Below, one piece after another: positions 1 to 11,159 of a stretch of 64,000 nt of DNA. Under the pieces are notes generated by a model. The model did no database searches. It had not been told where the DNA came from and saw only the letters and a program-made list of their open reading frames with translations. The translations under genes were made by a program, and so were the position numbers. Position 1 is the first letter of the stretch; each line of letters starts with the position of its first letter. Source of the DNA: an uncultured Alphaproteobacteria bacterium (GTDB lineage: Bacteria; Pseudomonadota; Alphaproteobacteria; HIMB59; GCA-002718135); the NCBI GenBank assembly GCA_902587565.1, contig CACILT010000003.1, positions 62,001 through 126,000 on the forward strand. The letters run 5' to 3'.

Positions 1-714
1 AGTTTGTAAATAAGACCAAAAATAATAAACAACTTGGGCAATTAATCGTGCCCAATTTATAGAGTTTACTGCAGTTAAAGAGGTAGATTCTTGTATTTCA
101 TCATCTACAAATAGTTCTTTGACAATTTTTTGACAATCATCAAAATTACCATCTACAGCAATATTAAAAATATTCTTATCAATTACTGTAGTCATTTGTT
201 TTTGTTGAATAGGTGATACTTTTTTATGAGGATGTAGAATAAAGACGTTTATATCTTTTTTTGATTTAAAAGAATGAATTGCAGCTGAACCAGTATCACC
301 AGAAGTTGCGCCTAAAACAGTAATTTTTTTTGGAGATATCTCTAAACTTGTAGAAAATAGGTTACCAAGAAATTGTAAAGCGTAATCTTTAAAAGCATAA
401 GTAGGCCCATAAATTAATTCTAATAAAAATTTATTATTTTCTAATTTTACTAATGGAGCTATTTTTTCATGTTTAAAATTTGAATAGGTTTCATTCAAAA
501 TTTTTTGTAAATCTAATTTTTCTATATTTTCATTTACATAAGGGAAAATAATTTCACATGCCACTTCTTCGTATGATTTATTTTTTAAACTTAGTAAGTC
601 TATTTTGGGCCAGCTTTGGGGTAAATATAGACCACCATCTCTCGATAATCCTTGATAAAGAATATCGTTAAATGATCTGCTTAGAGAATCATCTCTTGTG
701 CTTAAATATTTCAT
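1..714 (-). CDS. thrC: Threonine synthase, N-terminal part (runs off window edge)
   Basis: The reading frame is open from an ATG at 714 to the window edge (238 codons), so the truncation is only the window border. Reading the minus strand gives an N-terminus MKYLSTRDDSLSRSFND, then GLSRDGGLY, the PLP-lysine region YGPTYAFKDYALQFLGN and the phosphate-binding stretch LGATSGDTGSAA; all are typical of threonine synthase, which converts O-phosphohomoserine to threonine. The ATG overlaps the TAA of the upstream M32 peptidase gene by one base (TAATG), so it is the last visible gene of the cox operon and probably translationally coupled. Identification is secure; the C-terminal domain is not visible. 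Confidence 0.93.
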   Translation of the reverse strand, partial: MKYLSTRDDSLSRSFNDILYQGLSRDGGLYLPQSWPKIDLLSLKNKSYEEVACEIIFPYVNENIEKLDLQKILNETYSNFKHEKIAPLVKLENNKFLLELIYGPTYAFKDYALQFLGNLFSTSLEISPKKITVLGATSGDTGSAAIHSFKSKKDINVFILHPHKKVSPIQQKQMTTVIDKNIFNIAVDGNFDDCQKIVKELFVDDEIQESTSLTAVNSINWARLIAQVVYYFWSYLQT

Positions 715-2192
715 TAAAGATAGCGACTAGTAATATATTCTTTGAAATATTTAGCATTTAAAGGCGACTTTGTAACCTGTTCTAAAACCTCATTAGTTGA
801 AAAAAAACTAGCTTTTTCATGGATATTTTTTTTAAGCCAATTTACTAAATTTGAAAATTCACCATTTTCTATTTCTTGATCTAATTCCTTTTGATCAGTT
901 CTCAATTGAGACGCAAATTGAGCAGCAGTGAGTGCTCCTAATGAATATGTTGGAAAGTATCCAAATAATCCAGCAAACCAATGAATATCTTGTAAACATC
1001 CATCAGTGTCTTTATTTATCGATAAATTAAATAACCTATTAAATTCATCATTCCAAGCATCAGGAATGTCTGCGATATTTATTTCATTGTTAAAAATTTT
1101 TCTTTCTAAATTAAATCTTAAAATAATATGTAAGGGATAAGTAACTTCATCCGACTCAACTCTTATAAAAGATTTATTTACTCGAGTACCTAATTTGTAA
1201 AGATTGTCAGGATCTGTAGCTTTGTCTTTAATATTAAATTGTTTATTTAAAGTGTTAGATAAAAATTTTTTAAAAGCTAAAGACCTTGTGATTTGCATTT
1301 CAACTAATAGTGATTGACTTTCATGCATGGCCATCCCTCTAGATTTACCTACTGGTTGATGCATCCAATCTTTTGGTAGGTTTAGCTCATATAATGCATG
1401 TCCAGTTTCATGCATAACACCGTCTAAAGATGAAAATGGATTGTCATTATTATATCTAGTTGTAATTCTAACATCATTTGTAGATCCTCCACAAAAAGGG
1501 TGAACACTTTTATCAAGTCTTCCTCTTGTAAAATCAAAACCTATTTGTTTCATTATATATTCAGAAATATTTTTCTGCTTTTCTTCATCAATACTTGTTT
1601 CAAATTGAAGTGTTTGTTCATTTTTTTGCTTATCTATAATTTTATCAATAAGTGGTGAGAGAAATTTTTGTAAATCTTCAAATACTTCAGATATTTTATT
1701 TTCTTCTGAAGAAGGTTCAAATTTATTAATTAGAGCTTCATAAGGAGAAACTTTAAAAGTTTCCCCTAAAATATTAGCTTCTTCTTTCGTTAAATTTATA
1801 AGTTCTGCTAAATCTTTTTTTACTAAATTAAAATCAGACTTTTCCCTTGCCTCTTGCCAAACACCTTCACAATTAGCTGAAGATTTTGAAATTTTTTCTA
1901 CAAGCTCCGTTGGTATAGCAGAAGCTAATTTATATTCTCTGTCCATTTCATTTAAGTTTTTCTGATCACTTTTATTTAGGTTAAGATTCTTTGAGTCTTC
2001 AATTAAATCTCCGACTTCAGAAGATGAAATTTTACTATGACTAAGTTTTGATAAATAGGCTAATTGATCTGATCTTTGATCTCTTGAGCTGCTCGGCATC
2101 ATTGTTGCCATATCCCAGTGTAAAATACCTGCAATATCTGATGTCAGTGAAGCTTCATTAAAGATTTCTTTAAGTTTAAAATATGTTTTCAT
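714..2192 (-). CDS. Carboxypeptidase Taq-type (M32) zinc metallopeptidase
   Basis: A 492-residue protein, the usual length of M32 thermostable carboxypeptidase 1. The zinc-binding HETGH motif lies near residue 259 in the context GVMHETGHALYE, and the family-typical HESQS motif, which carries the third metal ligand region, lies near residue 289. M32 enzymes release C-terminal residues from peptides in the cytoplasm; no signal peptide is seen. Its ATG overlaps the TGA of the SURF1 gene (ATGA), and its stop overlaps the thrC start, so it sits inside the cox transcript. The link to oxidase assembly is probably only positional. Confidence 0.9.
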   Translation of the reverse strand: MKTYFKLKEIFNEASLTSDIAGILHWDMATMMPSSSRDQRSDQLAYLSKLSHSKISSSEVGDLIEDSKNLNLNKSDQKNLNEMDREYKLASAIPTELVEKISKSSANCEGVWQEAREKSDFNLVKKDLAELINLTKEEANILGETFKVSPYEALINKFEPSSEENKISEVFEDLQKFLSPLIDKIIDKQKNEQTLQFETSIDEEKQKNISEYIMKQIGFDFTRGRLDKSVHPFCGGSTNDVRITTRYNNDNPFSSLDGVMHETGHALYELNLPKDWMHQPVGKSRGMAMHESQSLLVEMQITRSLAFKKFLSNTLNKQFNIKDKATDPDNLYKLGTRVNKSFIRVESDEVTYPLHIILRFNLERKIFNNEINIADIPDAWNDEFNRLFNLSINKDTDGCLQDIHWFAGLFGYFPTYSLGALTAAQFASQLRTDQKELDQEIENGEFSNLVNWLKKNIHEKASFFSTNEVLEQVTKSPLNAKYFKEYITSRYL

Positions 2193-2878
2193 TTTTTCTT
2201 CCTAAATAAATAAATTATAAAAATAATCAAAAAAGAAAAACTCATCAAAAACCATGTAATTGCATACTGCAAATGATTATTTGAAAAATTATGATTTTGA
2301 GATGAAGGTATTAAGAAATTCTCTCCGTAATTGCTCATATTTTTAATGAAAAATTTCTGATTAATCTTAACATTTAAGTAAGTTTGAATTTGCTCCAGAT
2401 CATAATAATACCATTCATTTGAAGAGATAGAATTATCAGGAGTAAACATCTGTTTTTGAGTTGGGTATCGGATATATCCAAGAATTTCAGCATTTATTAT
2501 TTCATTATTGTTTTTAAAATAATCATACCTACTTTGTTCAAACCACCCTTCATCAATTAAATAATTATTACCATGATTATCTGACAATAAACTAGCTATC
2601 CTAACACCAGAAATGCCATTCATTGTTTTAGCAGGGAAAAAGATTTTTTTACTTCTGTCAACAGTTCCTAAAGTAATAACTTTGGTAAACTCATCAATGT
2701 TTGGATACTTCATTTTTCCCATTGAAAGTGAAAGTGGTTTTTGATCCTTTAGTTCATTAAATTCGGCTATAATTTTTTCTTTCCATTCCAGTCTTTGCAA
2801 TTGCCAAATTCCTAAAAATATTGTCAGCGCAATACAAAATAAACTAAATAAAAAAAATTTTATGGGAAAGTTTTTAAT
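2189..2878 (-). CDS. SURF1 family cytochrome oxidase assembly protein (probable ATT start)
   Basis: SURF1 helps insert heme a into cytochrome oxidase subunit I. The expected two-helix layout is present: an N-terminal hydrophobic segment ending in GIWQLQRLEWK (the SURF1 signature), a periplasmic domain, and a C-terminal helix at about residues 200-225 followed by RKKK. The first ATG/GTG/TTG is a TTG at 2800, which would delete the first helix and split the signature. The frame is open upstream only to the TAA that also ends ctaE, leaving ATT (2876-2878) or a later ATA as start. A GGGGTG sits five bases before the ATT. I therefore extend the gene to 2878 (229 residues). Function is confident; the start codon is inferred. 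Confidence 0.85.
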   Translation of the reverse strand: MKNFPIKFFLFSLFCIALTIFLGIWQLQRLEWKEKIIAEFNELKDQKPLSLSMGKMKYPNIDEFTKVITLGTVDRSKKIFFPAKTMNGISGVRIASLLSDNHGNNYLIDEGWFEQSRYDYFKNNNEIINAEILGYIRYPTQKQMFTPDNSISSNEWYYYDLEQIQTYLNVKINQKFFIKNMSNYGENFLIPSSQNHNFSNNHLQYAITWFLMSFSFLIIFIIYLFRKKK

Positions 2879-3724
2879 TTATGCACCCCAAACATAAACG
2901 CAGACAAACAAGAATAGCCAAACTACGTCAACAAAGTGCCAGTACCATGCCGCTGCCTCTAATCCAAAATGCCTATCTGGAGTAAAATGATTTTTATAAA
3001 CACGATACAAACAAACAGCTAGAAATGCTGTTCCAACCATTACATGAAATCCATGAAAACCAGTAGCCATATAAAATACTGATGGATATATTCCATCAGT
3101 AAAACTAAAATAATGATGAGCTGCCTCGTAGTATTCTACACCCTGCATGATGGAGAAAAAAATTCCAAGACCAACAGTGCACCATAATGCCTGAATGGCT
3201 TGATCTCTATGACCCTCTCTAACAGCATGGTGAGCCCATGTACAAGTAGTACCTGACATTAATAATATTAATGTATTTAAAAAAGGAACATCAAGAGGGT
3301 CAAATGTTTTAATACCCTCTGGTGGCCAAATTCCAACAGCACCGTTACTATCAAAAGTTTCTGAAAATTCTTCTATAGGTAATTTAGGTGTTAAGCTTGC
3401 ATCAAAAAAAGCCCAAAAAAAAGCTACAAAGAACATTACTTCTGAGGCAATAAAAAGTGCCATTCCATATCTTAGTCCCAGCTCCACAACAGGTGTATGA
3501 ACCTTTTGAAAAGTTGACTCTTTAATTACGTCCCTCCACCATAAAAACATAATAGTTAACAAACCAATTGTACCAAGAATAAGAAGCCAAGAAGTTCCAT
3601 AGTGCATATAAAATACAAGACCGGCAGCCATTGCTAGACCAGCTATTGATGATAAAAATGGAAGAGGACTTGGATCAACTAAGTGATATGGATGTTTCTG
3701 CCCTGTTGTTGATTTATTAGCCAT
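2879..3724 (-). CDS. ctaE: Cytochrome c oxidase subunit III
   Basis: The 281-residue protein is a seven-helix subunit III of aa3-type cytochrome c oxidase. It contains the family stretches HPYHLVDPSPLPF at the N-terminus, FASEVMFF-like AEVMFFVAFFWAFF near residue 95, and a C-terminal WYWHFVDVVWLFLF. It stabilises the oxygen-reducing core and the proton uptake path. The ATG at 3724 follows the ctaG stop by three bases, and its own TAA directly precedes the proposed ATT start of the SURF1 gene. It belongs to a complete cox operon with ctaC, ctaD, ctaB and ctaG. Confidence 0.97.
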   Translation of the reverse strand: MANKSTTGQKHPYHLVDPSPLPFLSSIAGLAMAAGLVFYMHYGTSWLLILGTIGLLTIMFLWWRDVIKESTFQKVHTPVVELGLRYGMALFIASEVMFFVAFFWAFFDASLTPKLPIEEFSETFDSNGAVGIWPPEGIKTFDPLDVPFLNTLILLMSGTTCTWAHHAVREGHRDQAIQALWCTVGLGIFFSIMQGVEYYEAAHHYFSFTDGIYPSVFYMATGFHGFHVMVGTAFLAVCLYRVYKNHFTPDRHFGLEAAAWYWHFVDVVWLFLFVCVYVWGA

Positions 3725-3727
3725 TGG

Positions 3728-4243
3728 TTATTCTATATATTTAAAAAAGCTATATGACAATGTTATCTCTTCGACATCTTTCATTGTTGGATCTTCATTA
3801 ATTGAAGGGTCTATATAAAACACAACCGGCATTTCAACTGTTTCACCAGGTTTTAAAGCCTGCTTTTCGAAACAGAAACACTGTGTTTTAATAAAATACG
3901 GACCAACCTTTTCTGGTAAAACATTAAATGTCGCAGTTCCAATTGTTTCAACGTCAGATTGATTGCTAGCTTTATAGTTAACGAGTTTATTTTCACCAAC
4001 CTTAAATTTAATATTTTCTGGTGCGGTGAATGTCCAGTTTATACTATCATTAACATCAGCATTAAATTTAAGATCAATATCTCTTTCTAAAATTGATGAT
4101 GAGAGGAACTCAGATGTACTTGTCTTACCGCCATAACCAGTAACTCGACAGAATAAATCATATAGGGGTACAGAGAAAGCAACTAAAGTAATCATTGTTA
4201 AAACAATTAATGATAATCCTAAAGCAGTTCTAGTATTTGTCAT
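3728..4243 (-). CDS. ctaG: Cytochrome c oxidase assembly protein CtaG/Cox11 (CuB delivery)
   Basis: A 171-residue Cox11-type protein with one N-terminal membrane helix (about residues 8-28) and a periplasmic immunoglobulin-like domain. The copper-binding motif CFCF is present in the context TQCFCFEKQ near residue 121, and VTGYGGKT near residue 35 is a conserved Cox11 stretch. It donates copper to the CuB site of subunit I. The ATG overlaps the stop of the preceding 35-codon gene by one base (TAATG), as expected for a coupled assembly operon. Confidence 0.96.
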   Translation of the reverse strand: MTNTRTALGLSLIVLTMITLVAFSVPLYDLFCRVTGYGGKTSTSEFLSSSILERDIDLKFNADVNDSINWTFTAPENIKFKVGENKLVNYKASNQSDVETIGTATFNVLPEKVGPYFIKTQCFCFEKQALKPGETVEMPVVFYIDPSINEDPTMKDVEEITLSYSFFKYIE

Positions 4244-4350
4244 TATACTCCAAAAATATTAGCCTTGAATAGAGTCCATAAATAAAAGAATGCAACGATA
4301 CAAAGTAAGATGATTAAAGTGATAATATTTTTTCTTCTTCTGTTTTTCAT
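4243..4350 (-). CDS. CoxF-like 35-residue membrane protein of the cox operon
   Basis: A 35-codon frame fills the gap between ctaB and ctaG exactly. Its ATG (4350) overlaps the ctaB stop as ATGA, and its TAA overlaps the ctaG start as TAATG. It reads as a basic N-terminus MKNRRRKN, one hydrophobic helix and a short tail containing FFYLWTLFK. Alphaproteobacterial cox operons usually carry at this position a tiny single-helix protein with an Arg-rich start and an F-Y-x-W/V-T motif (CoxF-like oxidase biogenesis protein); the resemblance is from memory. Function beyond oxidase biogenesis is not visible. Confidence 0.75.
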   Translation of the reverse strand: MKNRRRKNIITLIILLCIVAFFYLWTLFKANIFGV

Positions 4351-5267
4351 CCTAATACCACATGATCAATCAACAATGCTGAAAATAAACTGAATAAGTA
4401 GAGGATTGAAATAGCAAAAAATTTTAATCCTTCAGAATTTGGTATGGATTTTTTTTCTTTAGATTTTTTTAACTTTAAAGAGCTATTAAATAATAATAAA
4501 TTTAATATAGAAACTATAGCTAAGTATATTGTTCCAACATTGCTATCTAAGTATGGAAGATAACTCGATAAAATTAATATTACAGCATAATAAACAATCT
4601 GTTTTTTTGTATCTTCAATACTACTTACATTTGGTAACATAGGCACATTGGCGTTTTTATAATCATTATATCTATACACAGATAGGGCCCAAAAATGAGG
4701 TGGGGTCCAAAAAAATATAATTAAAAATAAACTAATTGGTAAGAAATTTAATTCAGGAACAACTGCTGTCCATCCAATAATTGGAGGAATTGCTCCGGCT
4801 GCTCCTCCAATAACTATATTCAATGAAGTTGTTCGTTTAAGCCAAAATGTATAGATAAATACATAAAAGAGAATTGTAAAAAGAAGTAAACTAGTTGCTA
4901 ATGAGTTTGAGAACCATTGCATCAAAATTAAAGAAAAAGTACCTGTAAATATTCCTACAACTAAGGCTTCATTTTTAGAAACTATTCCAAGCGGAATTGG
5001 TCTTAGTTTTGTTCTTTCCATAGTTTTATCTATATCTTCATCAAACCACATATTGATTGCTGCTGAAGAACCAGCTCCTAAAGCAATAGCAACTATTACA
5101 AGAAAACTATTTAGAAGTGTTATCTGTCCAGGTGCCAAAAACATTCCAACAAACGCTGTAAAGATAACCAAGGACATAACTCTTGGTTTCATTAATTCGT
5201 AATAACCTTTAAATTTTCTTAAGAGAAAATTATTGCTATAACCAGCTTCTAAGGATTTAGCATCCAC
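4347..5267 (-). CDS. ctaB: Protoheme IX farnesyltransferase (heme O synthase)
   Basis: A 306-residue multi-helix UbiA-superfamily prenyltransferase that adds the farnesyl chain to heme b to give heme o, the precursor of heme a. The first Asp-rich motif NMWFDEDIDKTMERTK lies near residue 72, and the second polar loop carries YRYNDYKNANVPMLPNV near residue 200. It is placed between ctaD and ctaG in the oxidase operon, which separates it from the other UbiA-family gene in the window (ubiA at 8548). The stop overlaps the CoxF-like start by ATGA. Confidence 0.96.
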   Translation of the reverse strand: MDAKSLEAGYSNNFLLRKFKGYYELMKPRVMSLVIFTAFVGMFLAPGQITLLNSFLVIVAIALGAGSSAAINMWFDEDIDKTMERTKLRPIPLGIVSKNEALVVGIFTGTFSLILMQWFSNSLATSLLLFTILFYVFIYTFWLKRTTSLNIVIGGAAGAIPPIIGWTAVVPELNFLPISLFLIIFFWTPPHFWALSVYRYNDYKNANVPMLPNVSSIEDTKKQIVYYAVILILSSYLPYLDSNVGTIYLAIVSILNLLLFNSSLKLKKSKEKKSIPNSEGLKFFAISILYLFSLFSALLIDHVVLG

Positions 5268-5272
5268 GTAAA

Positions 5273-7682
<2,410 letters not shown>

Positions 7683-7697
7683 CTTAATTAGTTATTG

Positions 7698-7727
7698 TAT
7701 ATACTAATAAATAAATTATTCAGTAAA
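7698..7727 (-). promoter_or_regulatory. Possible sigma-70-like promoter of the cox operon
   Basis: On the minus strand, TTTACT (7722-7727) and TATATA (7698-7703) are spaced by 18 bases, and the -10-like box lies about 16 bases before the ctaC ATG. The 98-bp gap upstream of ctaC is the only obvious place for the operon promoter. In such AT-rich sequence chance matches are common, so this is a weak call. Confidence 0.25.
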
Positions 7728-7780
7728 TTAACCAATGATTTAGAGGCAAAATTCTAGGACAGGTTGTCGCTCATTATGAT

Positions 7781-8512
7781 TTATTCAATAACCGATTGAA
7801 TAGAAAAAATTGCAGCTGTAGTTGCAGTGTCTGATCGTAGAATTCTTTTTCCCAAAGAGACGGATATACATGAAGACAAAGAAGAGATGTTTATTCGTTC
7901 CTTTTCAGAAAAACCACCTTCAGGTCCAATAATGACAGACCATTTTTTGTATTTTTTTGTTTCATTAATTAATGCATTGTAAATAGTTGGTAAATTTTCA
8001 TTTCCTTCGTCACAAAATACTAACCCTCTATCAGATGGAAAATTGTCAACTAAATCATCTAATTTAATTGTTTTATCTAAAGTCGGAATTGACAATCTCT
8101 CAGATTGTTCTGATGCTTCAATCATATTTAATTCAAAATTTTTAAAATTTATTTTTGATTGATTTGTATATTCTGTCAAAATTGGAATAAATCTAGAGAT
8201 GCCAAGTTCGGTAGCTTTTTGAATGGTGATATTCATTCTATAAGATTTGATTGGAGCAAATATTAACCATAAATCAGATTCTTGAGGAATATCTCTCAAT
8301 TTGTTTTGTATTTGTAAAACAATGTTATCTCTATTGATAGAAATTACTTTAGATAGCCATTCACCTGTCAAACCATCAAATAAATTAATGTTATCTTCTT
8401 TTTTGATTCTAAGGACATTTTTCAAAAAGTGGTGCTGCTTATTTTTTATATAAATTAAAATATTGGCTGATAATTTTTTTGATACAAATAATCGTGTTTT
8501 AGACATTTTCAT
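7781..8512 (-). CDS. rsmE: 16S rRNA (uracil(1498)-N(3))-methyltransferase
   Basis: A 243-residue SPOUT-class methyltransferase that modifies U1498 of 16S rRNA. The N-terminal PUA-like part begins MKMSKTRLFV. The SAM-binding trefoil knot is shown by IIGPEGGFSEKE (about residue 194) and LGKRILRSDTATTAA (about 220), both hallmark RsmE motifs. A second Met at codon 3 could also be the start. It is transcribed away from ubiA, with 35 bp between the two starts. Confidence 0.93.
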   Translation of the reverse strand: MKMSKTRLFVSKKLSANILIYIKNKQHHFLKNVLRIKKEDNINLFDGLTGEWLSKVISINRDNIVLQIQNKLRDIPQESDLWLIFAPIKSYRMNITIQKATELGISRFIPILTEYTNQSKINFKNFELNMIEASEQSERLSIPTLDKTIKLDDLVDNFPSDRGLVFCDEGNENLPTIYNALINETKKYKKWSVIIGPEGGFSEKERINISSLSSCISVSLGKRILRSDTATTAAIFSIQSVIE

Positions 8513-8547
8513 TACAATAGTTTAGAATTATAACATTATATTCATAT

Positions 8548-9411
8548 ATGTGGGATAACTTAGTTGTAAAAAAAATATTTGATTACTGCGAGTTAATCAG
8601 ACTTAATAAACCTATTGGCTTCCTTCTATTAATGTGGCCTTGCTGGTTTGGTTTAGCGTTACTAAAAACAGAAACTTCTAAACTATTATTTTGGTATATA
8701 CTTTTTTTAATTGGTTCTTTTTTAATGAGAAGTGCGGGCTGTATAATTAATGACATTATTGATATTGATTTTGATCAAAAAGTTACACGTACTAAATTTA
8801 GACCTTTAGCATCAAAAAAGATTTCTATTACTGAAGCGATATTATTATTAATAATATTATTGGTAATTAGTTTTTTCATTCTTCTCGAGTTTAATTTTAA
8901 ATCAATTGTATTAGGTTTGTTAAGTGTGCCATTTGTTATTTTATATCCTTTTATGAAAAGAATAACTTTCTTCCCACAATTATTCCTTGGAATAATTTTT
9001 AGTTGGGGTGTGTTAATAGTTTCAATGCAATTTAATTCACAAATTACATTTGAGTTTCTTTTATTATATTTTGTATGTATTTTTTGGACGTTAGCATATG
9101 ATACGATTTATGCCTACCAAGATAGGTCAGATGATGTTTTAAATAAAATCAAATCTACTGCAGTTTATTTTGATAAAAATGGTAAAAGATTTGTTCAAAC
9201 ATGCTATCTTATTATCTTAATTATATTGTCTTATTTCGTATGGAATTCCTCAAATTTTTTACTTAGTTCAATTATTATAGCCACTATCGTAATTTGTACG
9301 TATATAGCAATTCAGAAATGGGATATAACATCACCGTTAAGTTCAAATTATTATTTCAGACAAAATAATATTTTTGCAATTATGTTATTTTTACTTTTAC
9401 ATACTTTTTAA
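8548..9411 (+). CDS. ubiA: 4-hydroxybenzoate polyprenyltransferase (ubiquinone synthesis)
   Basis: A 287-residue UbiA-family membrane prenyltransferase that attaches the polyprenyl tail to 4-hydroxybenzoate. It has the typical RLNKPIGFLLLMWPCWFGL start, the first Asp motif NDIIDIDFDQKVTRTKFRP near residue 70 and the second motif YDTIYAYQDRSDD near residue 188. These features match UbiA rather than CtaB. Its last base is also the first base of the next gene (TAATG), so it probably leads the envelope operon that follows. Confidence 0.94.
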   Translation: MWDNLVVKKIFDYCELIRLNKPIGFLLLMWPCWFGLALLKTETSKLLFWYILFLIGSFLMRSAGCIINDIIDIDFDQKVTRTKFRPLASKKISITEAILLLIILLVISFFILLEFNFKSIVLGLLSVPFVILYPFMKRITFFPQLFLGIIFSWGVLIVSMQFNSQITFEFLLLYFVCIFWTLAYDTIYAYQDRSDDVLNKIKSTAVYFDKNGKRFVQTCYLIILIILSYFVWNSSNFLLSSIIIATIVICTYIAIQKWDITSPLSSNYYFRQNNIFAIMLFLLLHTF

Positions 9412-11159
9412 TGTCTTCAGATAAAAAACAGTCAGTTACTTCAAGAATAGTTTTTGATTACTTAATGAGTCATAAACTCAAAATAATATTAGCTTTATTG
9501 ATGATGGTTATCTCAGCAGCAGCAACAGGTTTACATGCTTGGTTAGTAAGGCCTGCGCTTGATGAAGTCTTAATCAAAGGGAATAAAGAAATGTTATTTT
9601 TAATTCCAATTGCAATTATTATAGTGACCCTCTGTAAAGGATTGGCGACATATACTCACTCTTATCAAATGAGTAAAGTTGCACATTCTATTATTGCAAA
9701 ACTTCAAACTCAGATGTTTGAAAAACTTATGTATTTGAATATGAAATTTTATAATGACTCTAAGTCAGGTAATTTAATTTCAAGACTTATAAATGATACT
9801 TACTACTTAAGGCTTGCAATAGTTAAATCTGTAACAGGAATTATAAAAGATGTTTTAGTTATTATTTTTTTACTAGGTAATATGTTTTACCAAAGTTGGA
9901 CTCTAACTCTTTTTGCTTTTTTTGCATTCCCTTTAGCAATCTGGCCCATAAGAAAAATTGGAAAGAGTATAAGAAAAATTACTTACACTATCCAAAACGA
10001 AATTGCAGTTTTTTCTAATGTATTAGCTGAGAGCATTAAAGGTATTAGACAAGTAAAAGCATACTCCAGAGAAAACTATGAAAAACAAAGAGCTTTTGAA
10101 ACAATTAGTTTCATTCAAAAATATTTTACAAAATCTGCTTTTATTAGCAATCGCTTAAGCCCTTTGATGGAATTCATTGGAAGTTTAGCTGTAGCACTCT
10201 CAATCTATGCTGGGGGTGTTTTTGTCTTAAATGAAAGTATGACAACAGGTCAATTTATGAGTTTTTTAGTAAGTCTTCTTCTAGCTTATCAACCGGTAAA
10301 GGCACTTGGCAATCTAAACATTAGTGTCCAAGAAGGACTAGCTGGAGCTGAGAGAATTTTTAAACTTTTAGATACAAGCGAAAAAAATATGGAAAATATT
10401 TCTCCAAAAAAAAACATAGATCTAGATGGAGATATTGTTTTTAAAGACGTTTCATTTGCATATAACGATAATACAGTACTTGATAAAATTAGTTTAAGAA
10501 TACCAAAAGGAAAAAAAGTTGCATTAGTTGGCTTATCTGGATCTGGCAAATCAACTATAGCAAATATAATTTTGCGATTATATGATAATTATTCAGGCTC
10601 TATATTAATTAATTCTAAAGATATAAAAGAACTTGATCTAACAGATGTAAGAAATAGTGTTTCAATAGTTACTCAAGAAACAATTTTATTTAATGAGAGT
10701 ATATTTAATAATATTAAATATGGAAATATTGAAGCAACTGACGAAGAGATTAATTTAATCGCTAAAAATGCTGGGGTAGATAGTTTTTCAGAGGAATTGG
10801 ATCAAAAACTACACACTGTTATTGGAGAAAACGGCATAAAATTATCAGGTGGACAACGACAAAGAATTGCTATTGCCAGAGCTCTAATTAAAGATGCGCC
10901 ACTTTTAATTATGGATGAAGCTACATCTTCTTTAGATAACATAACTGAAAATAAAATTCATGAAACAATAAATAGTCTGATGAATAATAAAACCAAACTA
11001 ATAATTGCACATAGATTAAGCACAATAGAAGACGCAGACATTATCTACGTTTTAGATAAAGGTAAAATTGAAAGTCAAGGAAAGCATGAAGAGTTAATTT
11101 TAAAATCAACAATTTATAAAAAATTACAACTTAGAGAACAATTGGAAAATGAGTTTTAA
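9411..11159 (+). CDS. MsbA-like lipid/lipid A exporter, ABC half-transporter
   Basis: A 582-residue fusion of a six-helix ABC exporter membrane domain (residues about 20-320) and an ATPase domain. Walker A GLSGSGKST lies near residue 374, the signature LSGGQRQRIAIARAL near 481, and Walker B LLIMDEATSSLD near 502, followed by the H-loop IAHRLSTI. Its neighbours (DUF374 acyltransferase, waaA, lpxK, LpxL-type acyltransferase) are all lipid A genes, which supports an MsbA role in flipping lipid A-core across the inner membrane. Sequence alone does not prove the substrate. Confidence 0.87.
   Translation: MSSDKKQSVTSRIVFDYLMSHKLKIILALLMMVISAAATGLHAWLVRPALDEVLIKGNKEMLFLIPIAIIIVTLCKGLATYTHSYQMSKVAHSIIAKLQTQMFEKLMYLNMKFYNDSKSGNLISRLINDTYYLRLAIVKSVTGIIKDVLVIIFLLGNMFYQSWTLTLFAFFAFPLAIWPIRKIGKSIRKITYTIQNEIAVFSNVLAESIKGIRQVKAYSRENYEKQRAFETISFIQKYFTKSAFISNRLSPLMEFIGSLAVALSIYAGGVFVLNESMTTGQFMSFLVSLLLAYQPVKALGNLNISVQEGLAGAERIFKLLDTSEKNMENISPKKNIDLDGDIVFKDVSFAYNDNTVLDKISLRIPKGKKVALVGLSGSGKSTIANIILRLYDNYSGSILINSKDIKELDLTDVRNSVSIVTQETILFNESIFNNIKYGNIEATDEEINLIAKNAGVDSFSEELDQKLHTVIGENGIKLSGGQRQRIAIARALIKDAPLLIMDEATSSLDNITENKIHETINSLMNNKTKLIIAHRLSTIEDADIIYVLDKGKIESQGKHEELILKSTIYKKLQLREQLENEF

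Noticed and set aside
1..714. thrC as a truncated pseudogene
   Set aside because: The frame is intact to the window edge, so the truncation is only the border.
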